NCBI GenBank assembly: GCA_040768665.1 | Contig: JAXGMN010000040.1 | Location: 62,001 to 126,000 of the forward strand | DNA length: 64,000 nt | Direction of reading: 5' to 3' | Source: JABWBD01 sp040768665 | GTDB lineage: Bacteria > Planctomycetota > Planctomycetia > Pirellulales > Thermoguttaceae | Shown here: positions 9,478-18,014 of the stretch, piece after piece | Layout of the letters: each line of letters opens with the position of its first letter | Numbering within the stretch: the stretch's first letter is position 1 | The notes under the pieces: generated by a model | What the model was told of the DNA's origin: nothing | What the model saw: the letters and a program-made list of their open reading frames with translations, nothing else | Database searches by the model: none | Position numbers and translations under genes: made by a program

Positions 9478-10860
9478 ATGAAGATCGTCGTACTTAACGG
9501 TAGCCCGAAGGAGGTGCTCAGCGGGACCCTGCATTATGTATTCTTCCTACAGAAGAAGTTCCCGGAGCACCAGTTTCAGATCGTCCCCATTTGCGGGGAT
9601 TACGAGCGATTTGAGCGCGACGCTGCCGCTTTCGAGGAAGCTCTGGAAACGGTCCGCAGCGCCGACGGCGTCTTGTGGTCGTTTCCCGTCTACACGTTTC
9701 TCGTGCACTCCGACTGCAAGCGGTTCATCGAATTGGTCTTCGCGCGCAAGGCTCAGGACGCTTTCCGCGGCAAATACACGGCGACCCTCTCGACCTCCAT
9801 CCATTTTTTCGATCATACCGCACACAACTACCTCCACGGGATCTGCGACGACTGGGGCATGCGGTATGTCGGGGCCTTTTCCGCCTTCGTCTACGATCTG
9901 CTTGCGGAGAAGGAGAGAGAGCGGCTGCTCGACTTCGCCGGCGGGTTCTTCGCGGCCATCCGGGATGAAGCGCCGATAGCCAAGGTCTGGGAGCCGGTCG
10001 AGTGGCAGCCCGCCGAGTATTCTCCTTCGCCTGCAACGGCAAAGGCGGACCTGGGCGGCAAACGGATGGTGATCCTGATGGATTCGGCCGAAGCCGGATC
10101 GAACCTGGTCCGAATGGTCGAGCGGCTTCGGGAGGCCGTCGACGGGCAGGTGGAAATCATCGACCTCAGCACCCTGAAGATCCGGTCCGGATGCGACGGC
10201 TGTTTTCAGTGCGGGCGCGACGGCAAGTGCGTGCTCCGCGGCGCCGACGACATCAACGAGCTGTATCTGTCGAGGCTCGCCCCGGCCGATATCATCGTGA
10301 TGGCCGGCGCGATCGCCGACCGGTACCTGTCTTCGCGATGGAAACTCTTCTTCGACCGCGGATTCTTCCTGCCGCTGATTCCCTGGTGGCCGGGCAAACA
10401 GTTGGCGTTCCTCGTGTCGGGACCGCTGCGGCGATTGCCCAACCTGCGCGAAATTCTCGAGGGCTATGCGGAGTTCCACAAGGCCAATCTGGCCGGGATC
10501 GTCACCGACGAGAACCGCGACTGCAGCGAAACGGACCGGCTCCTGGATCACCTGGCGCGACACATCGTCGATTGCTCCAAGTGCGGTTACGTGAGCCCGC
10601 GGACCTTCCTCGGCATCGGGGGTACCAAGGTCTTCCGCGACGACGCGTGGGGCTATCTGCGACCCGTGTTCCAGGTGGCCCACCGCTATTATCGCGATCA
10701 CGGCATGTACGATTTCCCTCAGAATCGATGGAAGAACTGGCTACTTGTCACCTTTGGCATGTTCTTTGTCCGTCTGCCCGGCGTCCGCAACCGATTTCAC
10801 CGGTCGCTCAAGCAGGACGTTGTGGCTCCACTGCAGAAATTCCTGGCGAAAGTGCGCTAA
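9478..10860 (+). CDS. Fused double flavodoxin-like FMN oxidoreductase
   Basis: A 460-residue protein that starts with an NADPH-dependent FMN reductase signature (MKIVVLNGSPKE) and repeats the fold from about residue 195 (KRMVILMDSAEAGSNL...CDGCFQCGRDGKC). The second half has the Cys pairs of iron-sulfur flavoprotein-like reductases (CDGCFQC, DCSKCGY). The first domain has HFFDHTAHNYLHGICDD. ATG 9478 was chosen because it gives the canonical N-terminus; the upstream open frame is repeat sequence. It is divergent from darA and could supply or remove electrons during ring formation or tailoring. That role is inference from position. Confidence 0.8.
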   Translation: MKIVVLNGSPKEVLSGTLHYVFFLQKKFPEHQFQIVPICGDYERFERDAAAFEEALETVRSADGVLWSFPVYTFLVHSDCKRFIELVFARKAQDAFRGKYTATLSTSIHFFDHTAHNYLHGICDDWGMRYVGAFSAFVYDLLAEKERERLLDFAGGFFAAIRDEAPIAKVWEPVEWQPAEYSPSPATAKADLGGKRMVILMDSAEAGSNLVRMVERLREAVDGQVEIIDLSTLKIRSGCDGCFQCGRDGKCVLRGADDINELYLSRLAPADIIVMAGAIADRYLSSRWKLFFDRGFFLPLIPWWPGKQLAFLVSGPLRRLPNLREILEGYAEFHKANLAGIVTDENRDCSETDRLLDHLARHIVDCSKCGYVSPRTFLGIGGTKVFRDDAWGYLRPVFQVAHRYYRDHGMYDFPQNRWKNWLLVTFGMFFVRLPGVRNRFHRSLKQDVVAPLQKFLAKVR

Positions 10861-10865
10861 GGGCC

Positions 10866-10952
10866 TATCCCAAAACGGGGACTGGCTCCGAGCAATGGAC
10901 GTTTCCCCTGCTACGATGATCGGCTGCAAGGTGTCTGTCCCCATTTTGGGAC
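10866..10952. repeat. Dispersed repeat family B, full copy
   Basis: An imperfect inverted repeat: CCCAAAACGGGGACTGGCTC at the left, GTCCCCATTTTGGGA at the right. The same ends bracket the copy at 56259-56356. It fills the gap between the convergent ends of the flavodoxin-like gene and the permease gene, and the outer stems could double as a bidirectional terminator. Confidence 0.72.
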
Positions 10953-10961
10953 ACGCGGTAA

Positions 10962-13475
10962 TCACTCGTATTGAATGGCCTCGCGGATGAGGAGCCTCGC
11001 GGCCCGCGACGCCGGCAGGCACGCTGCCGCGACACAAATCACCAGCCCGAACGCCACGCATCCGGCGATCAATCCCGGCCAGACATGGAAGGCAACCGGA
11101 TGCCCCATGACGGGATTGCTCACGCGGTTGATGATGTACGCGTTCAACTCGCCTGCCGCCGCTCCCGGCAGCAGCCCCACGACGCCGATCACGGCCGCCT
11201 GGCTGAGCACGTACCTGGCAAGCTGGAGGCGGGTCATGCCGACCATTCGCATCAGCCCCAGCTCGCGGGTTTGCTCGAGCACGTTCATCGTCAACGTGTT
11301 CGCCAACCCGAAGGAAGCCACCACGAACCCCACCACGAGCAGCGCCCACAGTGCGGCGTTAATCCCCGACATCATCTCGTTGATCGCCTCGGCCAGCTCG
11401 GCGATCGAGTGCAACAAGAGACCGTTTTTCTCGCACAGCTTCCGCAATGCGGATTCGGTCGCCGACCGCCGGTCAGGCTCGGTGCGGATCAGCAGCGAGT
11501 TGGCTCCTCTCAGACCCAACCGCTCGCCGGCGATCTTGCTGTGCATGTAGATCACCATCCCACCCATGATGTAGTCGTCGCAGGTTCCGGCGATGCGAAA
11601 CCTCTGTGGACCGTGCTCGGTTGCCAGGGCGATCGTGTCGTTTACGCCTTTGCCCGTACGTCGGGCGATGACCGTGGACAACACAACCTCACCCTGGAGC
11701 AAGCGCCGCCGCACGTCTTGCGGGTCGCCCTCGTAGAGATCCAGGGACAAGGGCGCGCCGACGGGAAACGATCTGGCGACGACCATCGCCAACTGCCCAT
11801 CGACCCTCGTTCTTGCGAACGTCCAGGGCTCGACGCTGAGCACGCCGGAGACCTTTTCGACGCGGTCGATGACCCCGTCCGGGATCGTGGGCGATTCGCC
11901 GGTGGTCAAGTCGAACATCGCCGTGGTGCGGATGACGAAGTCGCCGATGATCGCGCGCCTCACCCAGTCTTTCACGCGATGCGTGTTGCTGAGCACGCTG
12001 TTGCCCATGCCGACGCTCATCACGATGGCCACGAACAAGACGCCGGCCGTAAGACTCGAGCGGGTGCGCCGGCGAACGACCTGGCGGCAGGCGAGAAAGG
12101 CATTGACAATTCCGCTTCGCTCCAGCGGGACCGCCAAGAGGCGCACGGCCAGCGTCAGGAATTGCGGAATCCAAAGGCTCATGCCCACCAGCGCCGCGAC
12201 CACCACGGCCGGCGTGGCGGACGGCGGAACGATTCCCTCGGCCAGCAATACCGCACCGGCCGCGCCGATCGCCATCAGCAGGCACGCGATCCACGCAATC
12301 CAGCGGCGGCTCGCGCTGGACGGTTCGTCGGGCACCGGTTGCATGCCCTCCAAGGGAGACACTCGCGTGGCCGTCCAGGCGGGCAGCACGACTGCGGCCA
12401 CGGAGAGCACCAATCCTGCCACCGCCGCACGGACCACGGACCCGATATCCACCTGGAAAAGCGGCAGTGTGGTTCGAAACATCTGTTCCATGGCCCGCAT
12501 CAGCAACGCCGAACCCACGACTCCGCCGAGAATGCCGACCAGCGTGCCGCCCAGCCCCAAACCCACCCCCTCGCGCAAGATCATGCTGAAAACCTGGGCT
12601 CGCGTCGCCCCGATCGTGCGAAGCATGGCGAGTCGCCGGCGCCGTTCGCTGACGCTCATCCAGAGAGAATTCATGATGATATAACCGGCAGCGACCAGCG
12701 AGAGCGCCGCCGCCAGGCTCAACCCCTGTTCGGAAAGGAAAAGGGTTTCGCGTGCCATCTCGGTTCTCGTGCTCGGCGGCGCGACCGACAAACCCGGCGG
12801 CAACCGTTCGGCCAACGCCCGCGCCGCGCGGTCCTCCGGCACTCCATCGTGCAGGACAACGTCGATGGTGTTGATCTCGTTGCCGGCGCGGAACCAGTAC
12901 TGCGCCGTGTCCAGTGGCATGAAGACGATCGAGCCGCCTTGGAACGCCGCCGCTCCTTGCGATGCAAGCAGACCGACGACCTGGAAGCGATGGGGCCTGC
13001 GCCGGGTCAACAGCAGGACCTCCTCGCCCAACTGCACGCCCAAACTCTCGGCAAAACCTGCCTCCAGAAGAATCTCGTCCCTCTGCGGGAACGAGTCGCC
13101 TTCTTGGAAGACGAAATCCCTCGCGAGCAGTTCCTTTTCGGGAAGAATGCCCAGCACCGTCAAGGGAACCCGCTGTGACCGGACGTACAAGATGCCGTAG
13201 TCCTGCAAGACGGGCACGGCCGCCTTGACGCCCGGGGTCTCGCCGACGATTTCCATCGTGGCAATGTCGAACGTGTTTCCGCCGTCGGCACGAACCTGCA
13301 GGGCCGCTCGACCGGCCAGGATCTGGTAGAGTTCTTGAAAAGCTCGCCGGGTGGTACCGATCGAGATGGACACGGCCAGCAGCGTGGCAACACCGATCGC
13401 AACGCTCATGAGCGTCAGGACAGCCCGGCCCGGACGCCGTACGATCTCGCTCCAAAGGAACCACCACGGTATCAT
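10962..13475 (-). CDS. ABC transporter permease, double FtsX/MacB type
   Basis: An 837-residue membrane protein with the layout of a fused FtsX-type permease: an N-terminal helix (~17-40), a large periplasmic MacB_PCD region (~45-250), three helices around 265-385, a central hydrophobic block (~400-450), a second cycle with another periplasmic region, and the final FtsX triplet of helices (~700-825, WALLVVGFVVASFGLANTL). Such permeases export lipids, lipoproteins or hydrophobic natural products with a LolD-like ATPase. The ATPase is encoded 7 bp upstream on the same strand, after the acyltransferase. Placement beside the PKS/Dar genes suggests that it exports or localises the product, but it could be an unrelated MacB-like system. 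Confidence 0.88.
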   Translation of the reverse strand: MIPWWFLWSEIVRRPGRAVLTLMSVAIGVATLLAVSISIGTTRRAFQELYQILAGRAALQVRADGGNTFDIATMEIVGETPGVKAAVPVLQDYGILYVRSQRVPLTVLGILPEKELLARDFVFQEGDSFPQRDEILLEAGFAESLGVQLGEEVLLLTRRRPHRFQVVGLLASQGAAAFQGGSIVFMPLDTAQYWFRAGNEINTIDVVLHDGVPEDRAARALAERLPPGLSVAPPSTRTEMARETLFLSEQGLSLAAALSLVAAGYIIMNSLWMSVSERRRRLAMLRTIGATRAQVFSMILREGVGLGLGGTLVGILGGVVGSALLMRAMEQMFRTTLPLFQVDIGSVVRAAVAGLVLSVAAVVLPAWTATRVSPLEGMQPVPDEPSSASRRWIAWIACLLMAIGAAGAVLLAEGIVPPSATPAVVVAALVGMSLWIPQFLTLAVRLLAVPLERSGIVNAFLACRQVVRRRTRSSLTAGVLFVAIVMSVGMGNSVLSNTHRVKDWVRRAIIGDFVIRTTAMFDLTTGESPTIPDGVIDRVEKVSGVLSVEPWTFARTRVDGQLAMVVARSFPVGAPLSLDLYEGDPQDVRRRLLQGEVVLSTVIARRTGKGVNDTIALATEHGPQRFRIAGTCDDYIMGGMVIYMHSKIAGERLGLRGANSLLIRTEPDRRSATESALRKLCEKNGLLLHSIAELAEAINEMMSGINAALWALLVVGFVVASFGLANTLTMNVLEQTRELGLMRMVGMTRLQLARYVLSQAAVIGVVGLLPGAAAGELNAYIINRVSNPVMGHPVAFHVWPGLIAGCVAFGLVICVAAACLPASRAARLLIREAIQYE

Positions 13476-13482
13476 GCCTGGC

Positions 13483-14184
13483 TCACCTCGCCTCGTTCCC
13501 GATCGGGGGTTCGTGCGACGCGATCAGCCCGTCGTGCACGTGCAGCACCCGATCGGCCCCGCCGGCCACCGATGGATCGTGCGTAATGACGATGGTCGTC
13601 TGTTGACGCTCGTCGACCAGTTGCCGCAGAAGACGCAACACGCGGCGGCCATTGACGCTGTCGAGGCTTCCCGTCGGTTCATCGGCCAACAAGACGGCCG
13701 GTTGGATAACCAACGCCCGGGCGACGGCCACCCGCTGTTGCTCCCCGCCTGAAAGCTTGCCCGGCAGATGGTTTCGTCGATGGTCCATCTCCACCAGTTC
13801 CAATGCCTGGCGGGCCCGGCGGCGCGCTTCCGCGGGCTTGACGCCGTCAAGCAGCACGGGGAGAGAAACATTTTCCTCCGCCGTCACGGTCGGCAACAGG
13901 TTGAACGACTGGAAAATGAAACCGATTTGCCGCCGGCGAAGCAGCGTTCGCTCCCGGTCACTGAGCAACGCGATGTCTTGTCCCTCGAAAAGCACCTGGC
14001 CTGCGGTGGGCGGCTCAATGCCCACGAGTATGTGCAGAAGCGTGCTCTTTCCGGAGCCGGAGGGGCCCATGATCGCCAGAAATTCCCCTCGCGAGAGCCC
14101 GAAATCGATGCCTCGAAGCACTTCGACCCGGGCTTCGCCGCTGCCAAACTCTTTTCGAACACCTCGCGACTCGATCACGTGCAC
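13483..14184 (-). CDS. ABC transporter ATP-binding protein (LolD/MacB type)
   Basis: A 233-residue ATPase with Walker A (GPSGSGKST), Q-loop (FIFQSFNLLP), ABC signature (KLSGGEQQRVAVARAL), Walker B (AVLLADEPTGSLD) and switch His (VITHD). This is the LolD/MacB subfamily that partners FtsX-type permeases. The GTG start at 14184 overlaps the last base of the acyltransferase TAG (TAGTG) and has AGGAG eight bases upstream, so translation of the two is probably coupled. It feeds the permease that follows after 7 bp. Confidence 0.92.
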   Translation of the reverse strand: MHVIESRGVRKEFGSGEARVEVLRGIDFGLSRGEFLAIMGPSGSGKSTLLHILVGIEPPTAGQVLFEGQDIALLSDRERTLLRRRQIGFIFQSFNLLPTVTAEENVSLPVLLDGVKPAEARRRARQALELVEMDHRRNHLPGKLSGGEQQRVAVARALVIQPAVLLADEPTGSLDSVNGRRVLRLLRQLVDERQQTTIVITHDPSVAGGADRVLHVHDGLIASHEPPIGNEAR

Positions 14185-15548
14185 TACCGAAACTCCTGTT
14201 CCGTCAAGCTTCCGATAAATCGTCGGAGCAGCCCGGACGCGTGCGTCGCGGAAAACGAGTGAGGATCGCAACGCATGCCGACCTGGAGCTCACGCCGGCA
14301 GTTCGTGCTCAACGATACGGCGATCTTCGTGTACGGTCGCAGGGGGGAAATGCCCGTCATCGTCGTCAACCGCAGGCTCCCGCAACGAACGAAGCCCTTT
14401 TCGAGCGGCATTCTCGTGCGGAAGTATTTCGTCGCATCCCCTGTGCTCGACAAGACGGCGGTGGCCCTGCAGACGTTCCTCCCAAGCACTTCTTCAAGCA
14501 TTTCCACGGGGTAAAGCTTCATCGCGGCCAGCAGACTGATAAATGAGGACGCGTTCCGCTCGCGTTTCACTTCGTCGACGTCCCGTCCCAGCCCCCTGAG
14601 GAACTCCGGTCCGCTGTCGATTTCCTCAGCCGAGCGCCCGACGACCGCGTACGATATGACATTGCACGCCGACAAGGGCCTGAAGCCGGGTTCGCGAAGG
14701 CTCAAGGGCAGCAGCACGCCGAAGTCGGTCTGATGCGCATCCGGCGCCCCGTGCTCTTCATTCCAGTCTCGCACCATGCGAAACAGCCGTGACAGAACCC
14801 AGTCGTGGAGCGTCACGCCGAGGTTTCCCGCAAGAAGGCGGATTTCGCGGTACTCTGCGCGCGAGAACGTGTGGGTCAAGTATCCCGGAAAGGCAGTGCG
14901 CGGAGCATCCGGAAGACTTTCCGGACTCCAAAGCGGCTGGAAACTGCGTTGCTTGAGTCGCTCGTAATCGGACCACTCGGCGCGAACCAATCCTTGGCCA
15001 TCAAGGAATCTGCTCAGGTCCACCGTAAAGTTGAAACGGCTGCGAAGATCCCCGGGCGGGATCTCCTCCCGAGGAGGAAGGTCCTTTTCCCCGGTCAGAT
15101 CGGCGTACTTGTACAACCAATCGCCCAGAAACTGATAAGCACCGACCGCGTCGCACGAGGAATGGTGAAACTGCGTGGTAAGGAACACCCGATCATCTTC
15201 TTGCCGTACCCACACCCTGAGGCCGGGCTCCTGTCGCAGGTCGATAAACCCACATGCATCGTGCAAGTCTGGATCGTCGGACGACTGGTAAATGGGAGTG
15301 ATTTGCGTTTCCGTGTCCTGCACCCAGCACTCGACCCCTCGCTTCGCCGGCTGAATGGTCGCCGTGAGGAGCGGATGGAGCGATAAGGCGTCGGCTAATG
15401 CCTCCTCGAATGGTGCCATATCCAGCCCCCCCGACAGTTCCGTGCAGAGTTGGAATGTCATGGGATAGTCCGGGCTGTCGTCCGTCAGCATATAAAGTTC
15501 GAAAGGAGTCAAATGCAGGGGAAACGGACGCTGTTTTCGTATGGCCAT
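14184..15548 (-). CDS. Condensation-fold acyltransferase (PapA/WS-DGAT-like)
   Basis: A 454-residue protein of the CoA-dependent acyltransferase / NRPS condensation superfamily. The catalytic HHxxxD motif is present (FHHSSCDAVGAYQF) near residue 127, and DFGVLLPLSLRE in the second half matches the latch region. No carrier or adenylation domain is attached, so it resembles stand-alone enzymes that esterify polyketides or transfer acyl chains from carriers. It is the first gene of a three-gene operon with the ABC ATPase and permease. An O-acyltransferase acting on the polyketide or resorcinol product is the simplest idea. The substrate cannot be read from sequence. Confidence 0.8.
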   Translation of the reverse strand: MAIRKQRPFPLHLTPFELYMLTDDSPDYPMTFQLCTELSGGLDMAPFEEALADALSLHPLLTATIQPAKRGVECWVQDTETQITPIYQSSDDPDLHDACGFIDLRQEPGLRVWVRQEDDRVFLTTQFHHSSCDAVGAYQFLGDWLYKYADLTGEKDLPPREEIPPGDLRSRFNFTVDLSRFLDGQGLVRAEWSDYERLKQRSFQPLWSPESLPDAPRTAFPGYLTHTFSRAEYREIRLLAGNLGVTLHDWVLSRLFRMVRDWNEEHGAPDAHQTDFGVLLPLSLREPGFRPLSACNVISYAVVGRSAEEIDSGPEFLRGLGRDVDEVKRERNASSFISLLAAMKLYPVEMLEEVLGRNVCRATAVLSSTGDATKYFRTRMPLEKGFVRCGSLRLTTMTGISPLRPYTKIAVSLSTNCRRELQVGMRCDPHSFSATHASGLLRRFIGSLTEQEFR

Positions 15549-16129
15549 TTGGCAGAATCCACTTTCCGACTGAAGCGTAGGTTGTGAGAAGAACCCGGCA
15601 GAAGCACGAGTGGAACCATCTACTCCGCCTCGGCGAAGAAGGACGCCGCCAGAATACCATCACCCTCCCTTATTGTGTAGAGCAGTAACGGTTTAGGTTG
15701 ACGTCTTGTTCGGCCGTTTTACCGGTTTCCTCACCAAACAACTCCAGGTGCGATCCCCAGATGGTGCTGGATCTCGAGCGAACCAAAGGGATATCGCCAG
15801 ACATCCTTCGACGCAAGATTGCACCGACCGCCGGGGGCGGAGGCTACGCAGGGCTAGCCGAGGCCGCTACTGTCGCCGTTACTCCGGGGGCATCACAACC
15901 CTCCGGCAGCGTCGTGTTCTCCATCCGCCTCGGCTCCGTTCAATCCCGCGGTCGACCGGACGCGACCCATGGAGCCGATTGGGGAAAATTCCCGCAGACA
16001 GGGCAATTCCGGGCCACGGACCATTATTGATATACAGGGAGAAGATCTCGTAGATGGACCTGTCACCTCTCTTCCGCCCCGTACGCGGTTACCTTTTCAA
16101 TCTCTATCCTCGGAAGCCCGCCCCGCTCG
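15549..16129. other. Intergenic, with a decayed family-A repeat (about 16009-16094)
   Basis: No supported gene. The right half of the family-A MITE is recognisable (ATGGACCTGTCACCTCTCTT, then a CGGTTACC end at about 16086-16093), and a poor match to its left core (GGACCATTATT) lies around 16018. The rest shows no clear structure. Confidence 0.45.
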
Positions 16130-16546
16130 TTATTCCGATTCCAGCGCGAAGTCGAAGGTATTCGTTCCCTCCTTCACTTCGGCGGTCAGAACCGTGTCCT
16201 TGTGATACTTGGCGGGAATCGTTTCCTTGATCTTCCGGGCATCGGGATCCGAATCATCCGCGATGTAGGTCGTGATATGGACCCTGTGCGATCCGACCTT
16301 CGCGCCTTTCGTATTGCCGATGTAGACCAGTTCGTACTTGCCCTCGGCATCGGTCACGCCCTGCGAGGCCCGCCCCTCGGCCGGCGCAAAACTCACCAGC
16401 GCGCCCTCGAGCGGAGCGCCGTCCATGGTGACCACCCCGGTCACCGTCCCCAGGTCGGGCTGATCGCTCGGCCGCGAGCGGCAGGCGCTCATCGACGTCA
16501 AAGCCATCGCCAGGACAATCCACGTTCCTTTGGCAAACAATTTCAT
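16130..16546 (-). CDS. Small lipoprotein with carboxypeptidase-regulatory-like fold
   Basis: 138 residues with a lipoprotein signal peptide (hydrophobic WIVLAMALTSMSAC, Cys at ~22) and one compact beta-sandwich domain: GTVTGVVTMDGAPLEGALVSF, GVTDAEGKYELVY and a C-terminal NTFDFAL. The same plan occurs in the lipoprotein at 56368-56790. Such proteins are abundant in planctomycetes, usually close to DUF1559 genes, and their function is unknown. GAGGAA lies 6 bases ahead of the ATG. It sits 42 bp downstream of the Asp-box protein gene on the same strand and may be co-transcribed. Confidence 0.8.
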   Translation of the reverse strand: MKLFAKGTWIVLAMALTSMSACRSRPSDQPDLGTVTGVVTMDGAPLEGALVSFAPAEGRASQGVTDAEGKYELVYIGNTKGAKVGSHRVHITTYIADDSDPDARKIKETIPAKYHKDTVLTAEVKEGTNTFDFALESE

Positions 16547-16588
16547 TTCGGATTCCTCGTTGCTGAAAGCCGGTGCTGGACTATGACT

Positions 16589-17941
16589 TCAATAAACCAG
16601 GCCGCGGAAATCGCGCACTCGGTGGAAGGTAATGACATTCCCGTTGTGGGCATCCTTCGCTCGGTGGTCGCCGGAGCGTGACAGGACAAGCAGATCGTCG
16701 CCGCTGAAGATCATCGAGGCGTAATGGCGTCCCTGTCGGGCATCCCCACTGTCGGCCACCAGTCCCGCAAAACACCAGTCGACGCAGTTCTTCGAGAAGT
16801 GCAGCGTAAGCCGATGGCGTTCGTTATTAGGCAGATTGTAGCGATTCTCGGGCAGCTTCTTCGGATCGGTCATCGAGTCGGTCGCCTGGCTGGAAAGGAG
16901 CCAAAACAGCTTCGTCTGCCCGTCGTAAAGGATATGGAACTTCATCTGCCCACCGGGGCAGGGAACGTAAAGCATGGGCTCGCCCGACGGCGCCTTCTCC
17001 AGCGTGACGGTCAGGCTGCCATCCTCCGCCTCAACGGCCTTGGCGATGCAGGCCAGATTCGTCGTGCCCGTGTGGGCTCGCATCCACAGGTGAAACGTCC
17101 GTCCCGCCGGGTCGTACCACACGTGGTCCGGATCGGTGAACTGGACGATATTCGTCTCCAGCCAGCCGATATCGGACATGGTCCGCCTGTCGGTCGTCGA
17201 GTCCGGCGCCGTCAGACCGGTCGCGAAGAAGGGCGCCCCGATCAGGTTCGGCTTCCCGAATTCCTCGACGGCGTCGCGGAAACAGTACTCGTTGGAATAG
17301 GACCAGGAGTTCGGATCGCTCAGATCGGCCGCAACCGGCGCCGACATGACGACGGGCGCCAACACGGAGACGGGCCAGCCTTGGAAGTTCCGGTCCGTCT
17401 TCCTCTCCATCACCAGGTATACCTTCCCGCGAGCATACCAGACGTTGCACGGCGCCTGGTGCCAGCCCGTGCTCTCCGTCAAGCGAACCGGCGTCTTCCA
17501 GGTGTCGCCGTTGTCGGTCGATCGCACGACGACCAGGTAGCCTTGGTGCCCGAGCACATACACGGCGTCTCCGGCCACGAACGGGCGGGCATGCAGCATC
17601 GGCGCGTCGGTTCTGAACTGCCACGTCCGGCCGCCGTCGTCGCTCACGTAGATGCGGCCGCGCCATACCCGCCCGTCGCGGTTCATGCCGGGCAGCTTGC
17701 TGATGCCCGGCCCGCCCTGATCCATCGTGGCGATCAGGCGGCCGCCCGGCAGTTCCACCAGGCCCGGGCTGTAGCCGTACACGCTCGCCGGGTCCGGAGA
17801 TTCAAACACGACGGTGTAGTCATTGGCGAGGGCCTGAACCGATCGGGCGTTCTTCCCGGGTCGATCATCGCACGGCGACGGCGAAACAAGCAGGCACGTT
17901 GCCAGCCCAACGCACAAGATCGATCCCCGTGCAAACACCAT
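16589..17941 (-). CDS. Secreted Asp-box (sialidase-fold) protein
   Basis: 450 residues with an N-terminal signal peptide (GSILCVGLATCLLVSP) and Asp-box repeats typical of six-bladed beta-propellers: VSDDGGRTWQF and RSTDNGDTWKT. The catalytic residues of true sialidases were not identified, so it may be a glycan-binding or exo-glycosidase-like protein. ATG 17941 is chosen because GGGAGGAAGG lies 6 bases upstream and the signal peptide follows at once. It lies between a second Asp-box gene and a lipoprotein gene on the same strand, suggesting an extracellular polysaccharide-related locus. Confidence 0.78.
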   Translation of the reverse strand: MVFARGSILCVGLATCLLVSPSPCDDRPGKNARSVQALANDYTVVFESPDPASVYGYSPGLVELPGGRLIATMDQGGPGISKLPGMNRDGRVWRGRIYVSDDGGRTWQFRTDAPMLHARPFVAGDAVYVLGHQGYLVVVRSTDNGDTWKTPVRLTESTGWHQAPCNVWYARGKVYLVMERKTDRNFQGWPVSVLAPVVMSAPVAADLSDPNSWSYSNEYCFRDAVEEFGKPNLIGAPFFATGLTAPDSTTDRRTMSDIGWLETNIVQFTDPDHVWYDPAGRTFHLWMRAHTGTTNLACIAKAVEAEDGSLTVTLEKAPSGEPMLYVPCPGGQMKFHILYDGQTKLFWLLSSQATDSMTDPKKLPENRYNLPNNERHRLTLHFSKNCVDWCFAGLVADSGDARQGRHYASMIFSGDDLLVLSRSGDHRAKDAHNGNVITFHRVRDFRGLVY

Positions 17942-18014
17942 GGTTGCCTTCCTCCCAGAGATACGTTGCTGAATCATGAATACGACTCTCATGCGTTGCT
18001 TGATGAAAAGTTGC

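Noticed and set aside
10971..13178. Long open frame on the plus strand opposite the ABC permease gene
   Set aside because: Its translation is His/Gln/Arg-rich without domains, the typical mirror of a high-GC gene; the minus-strand permease is unambiguous.
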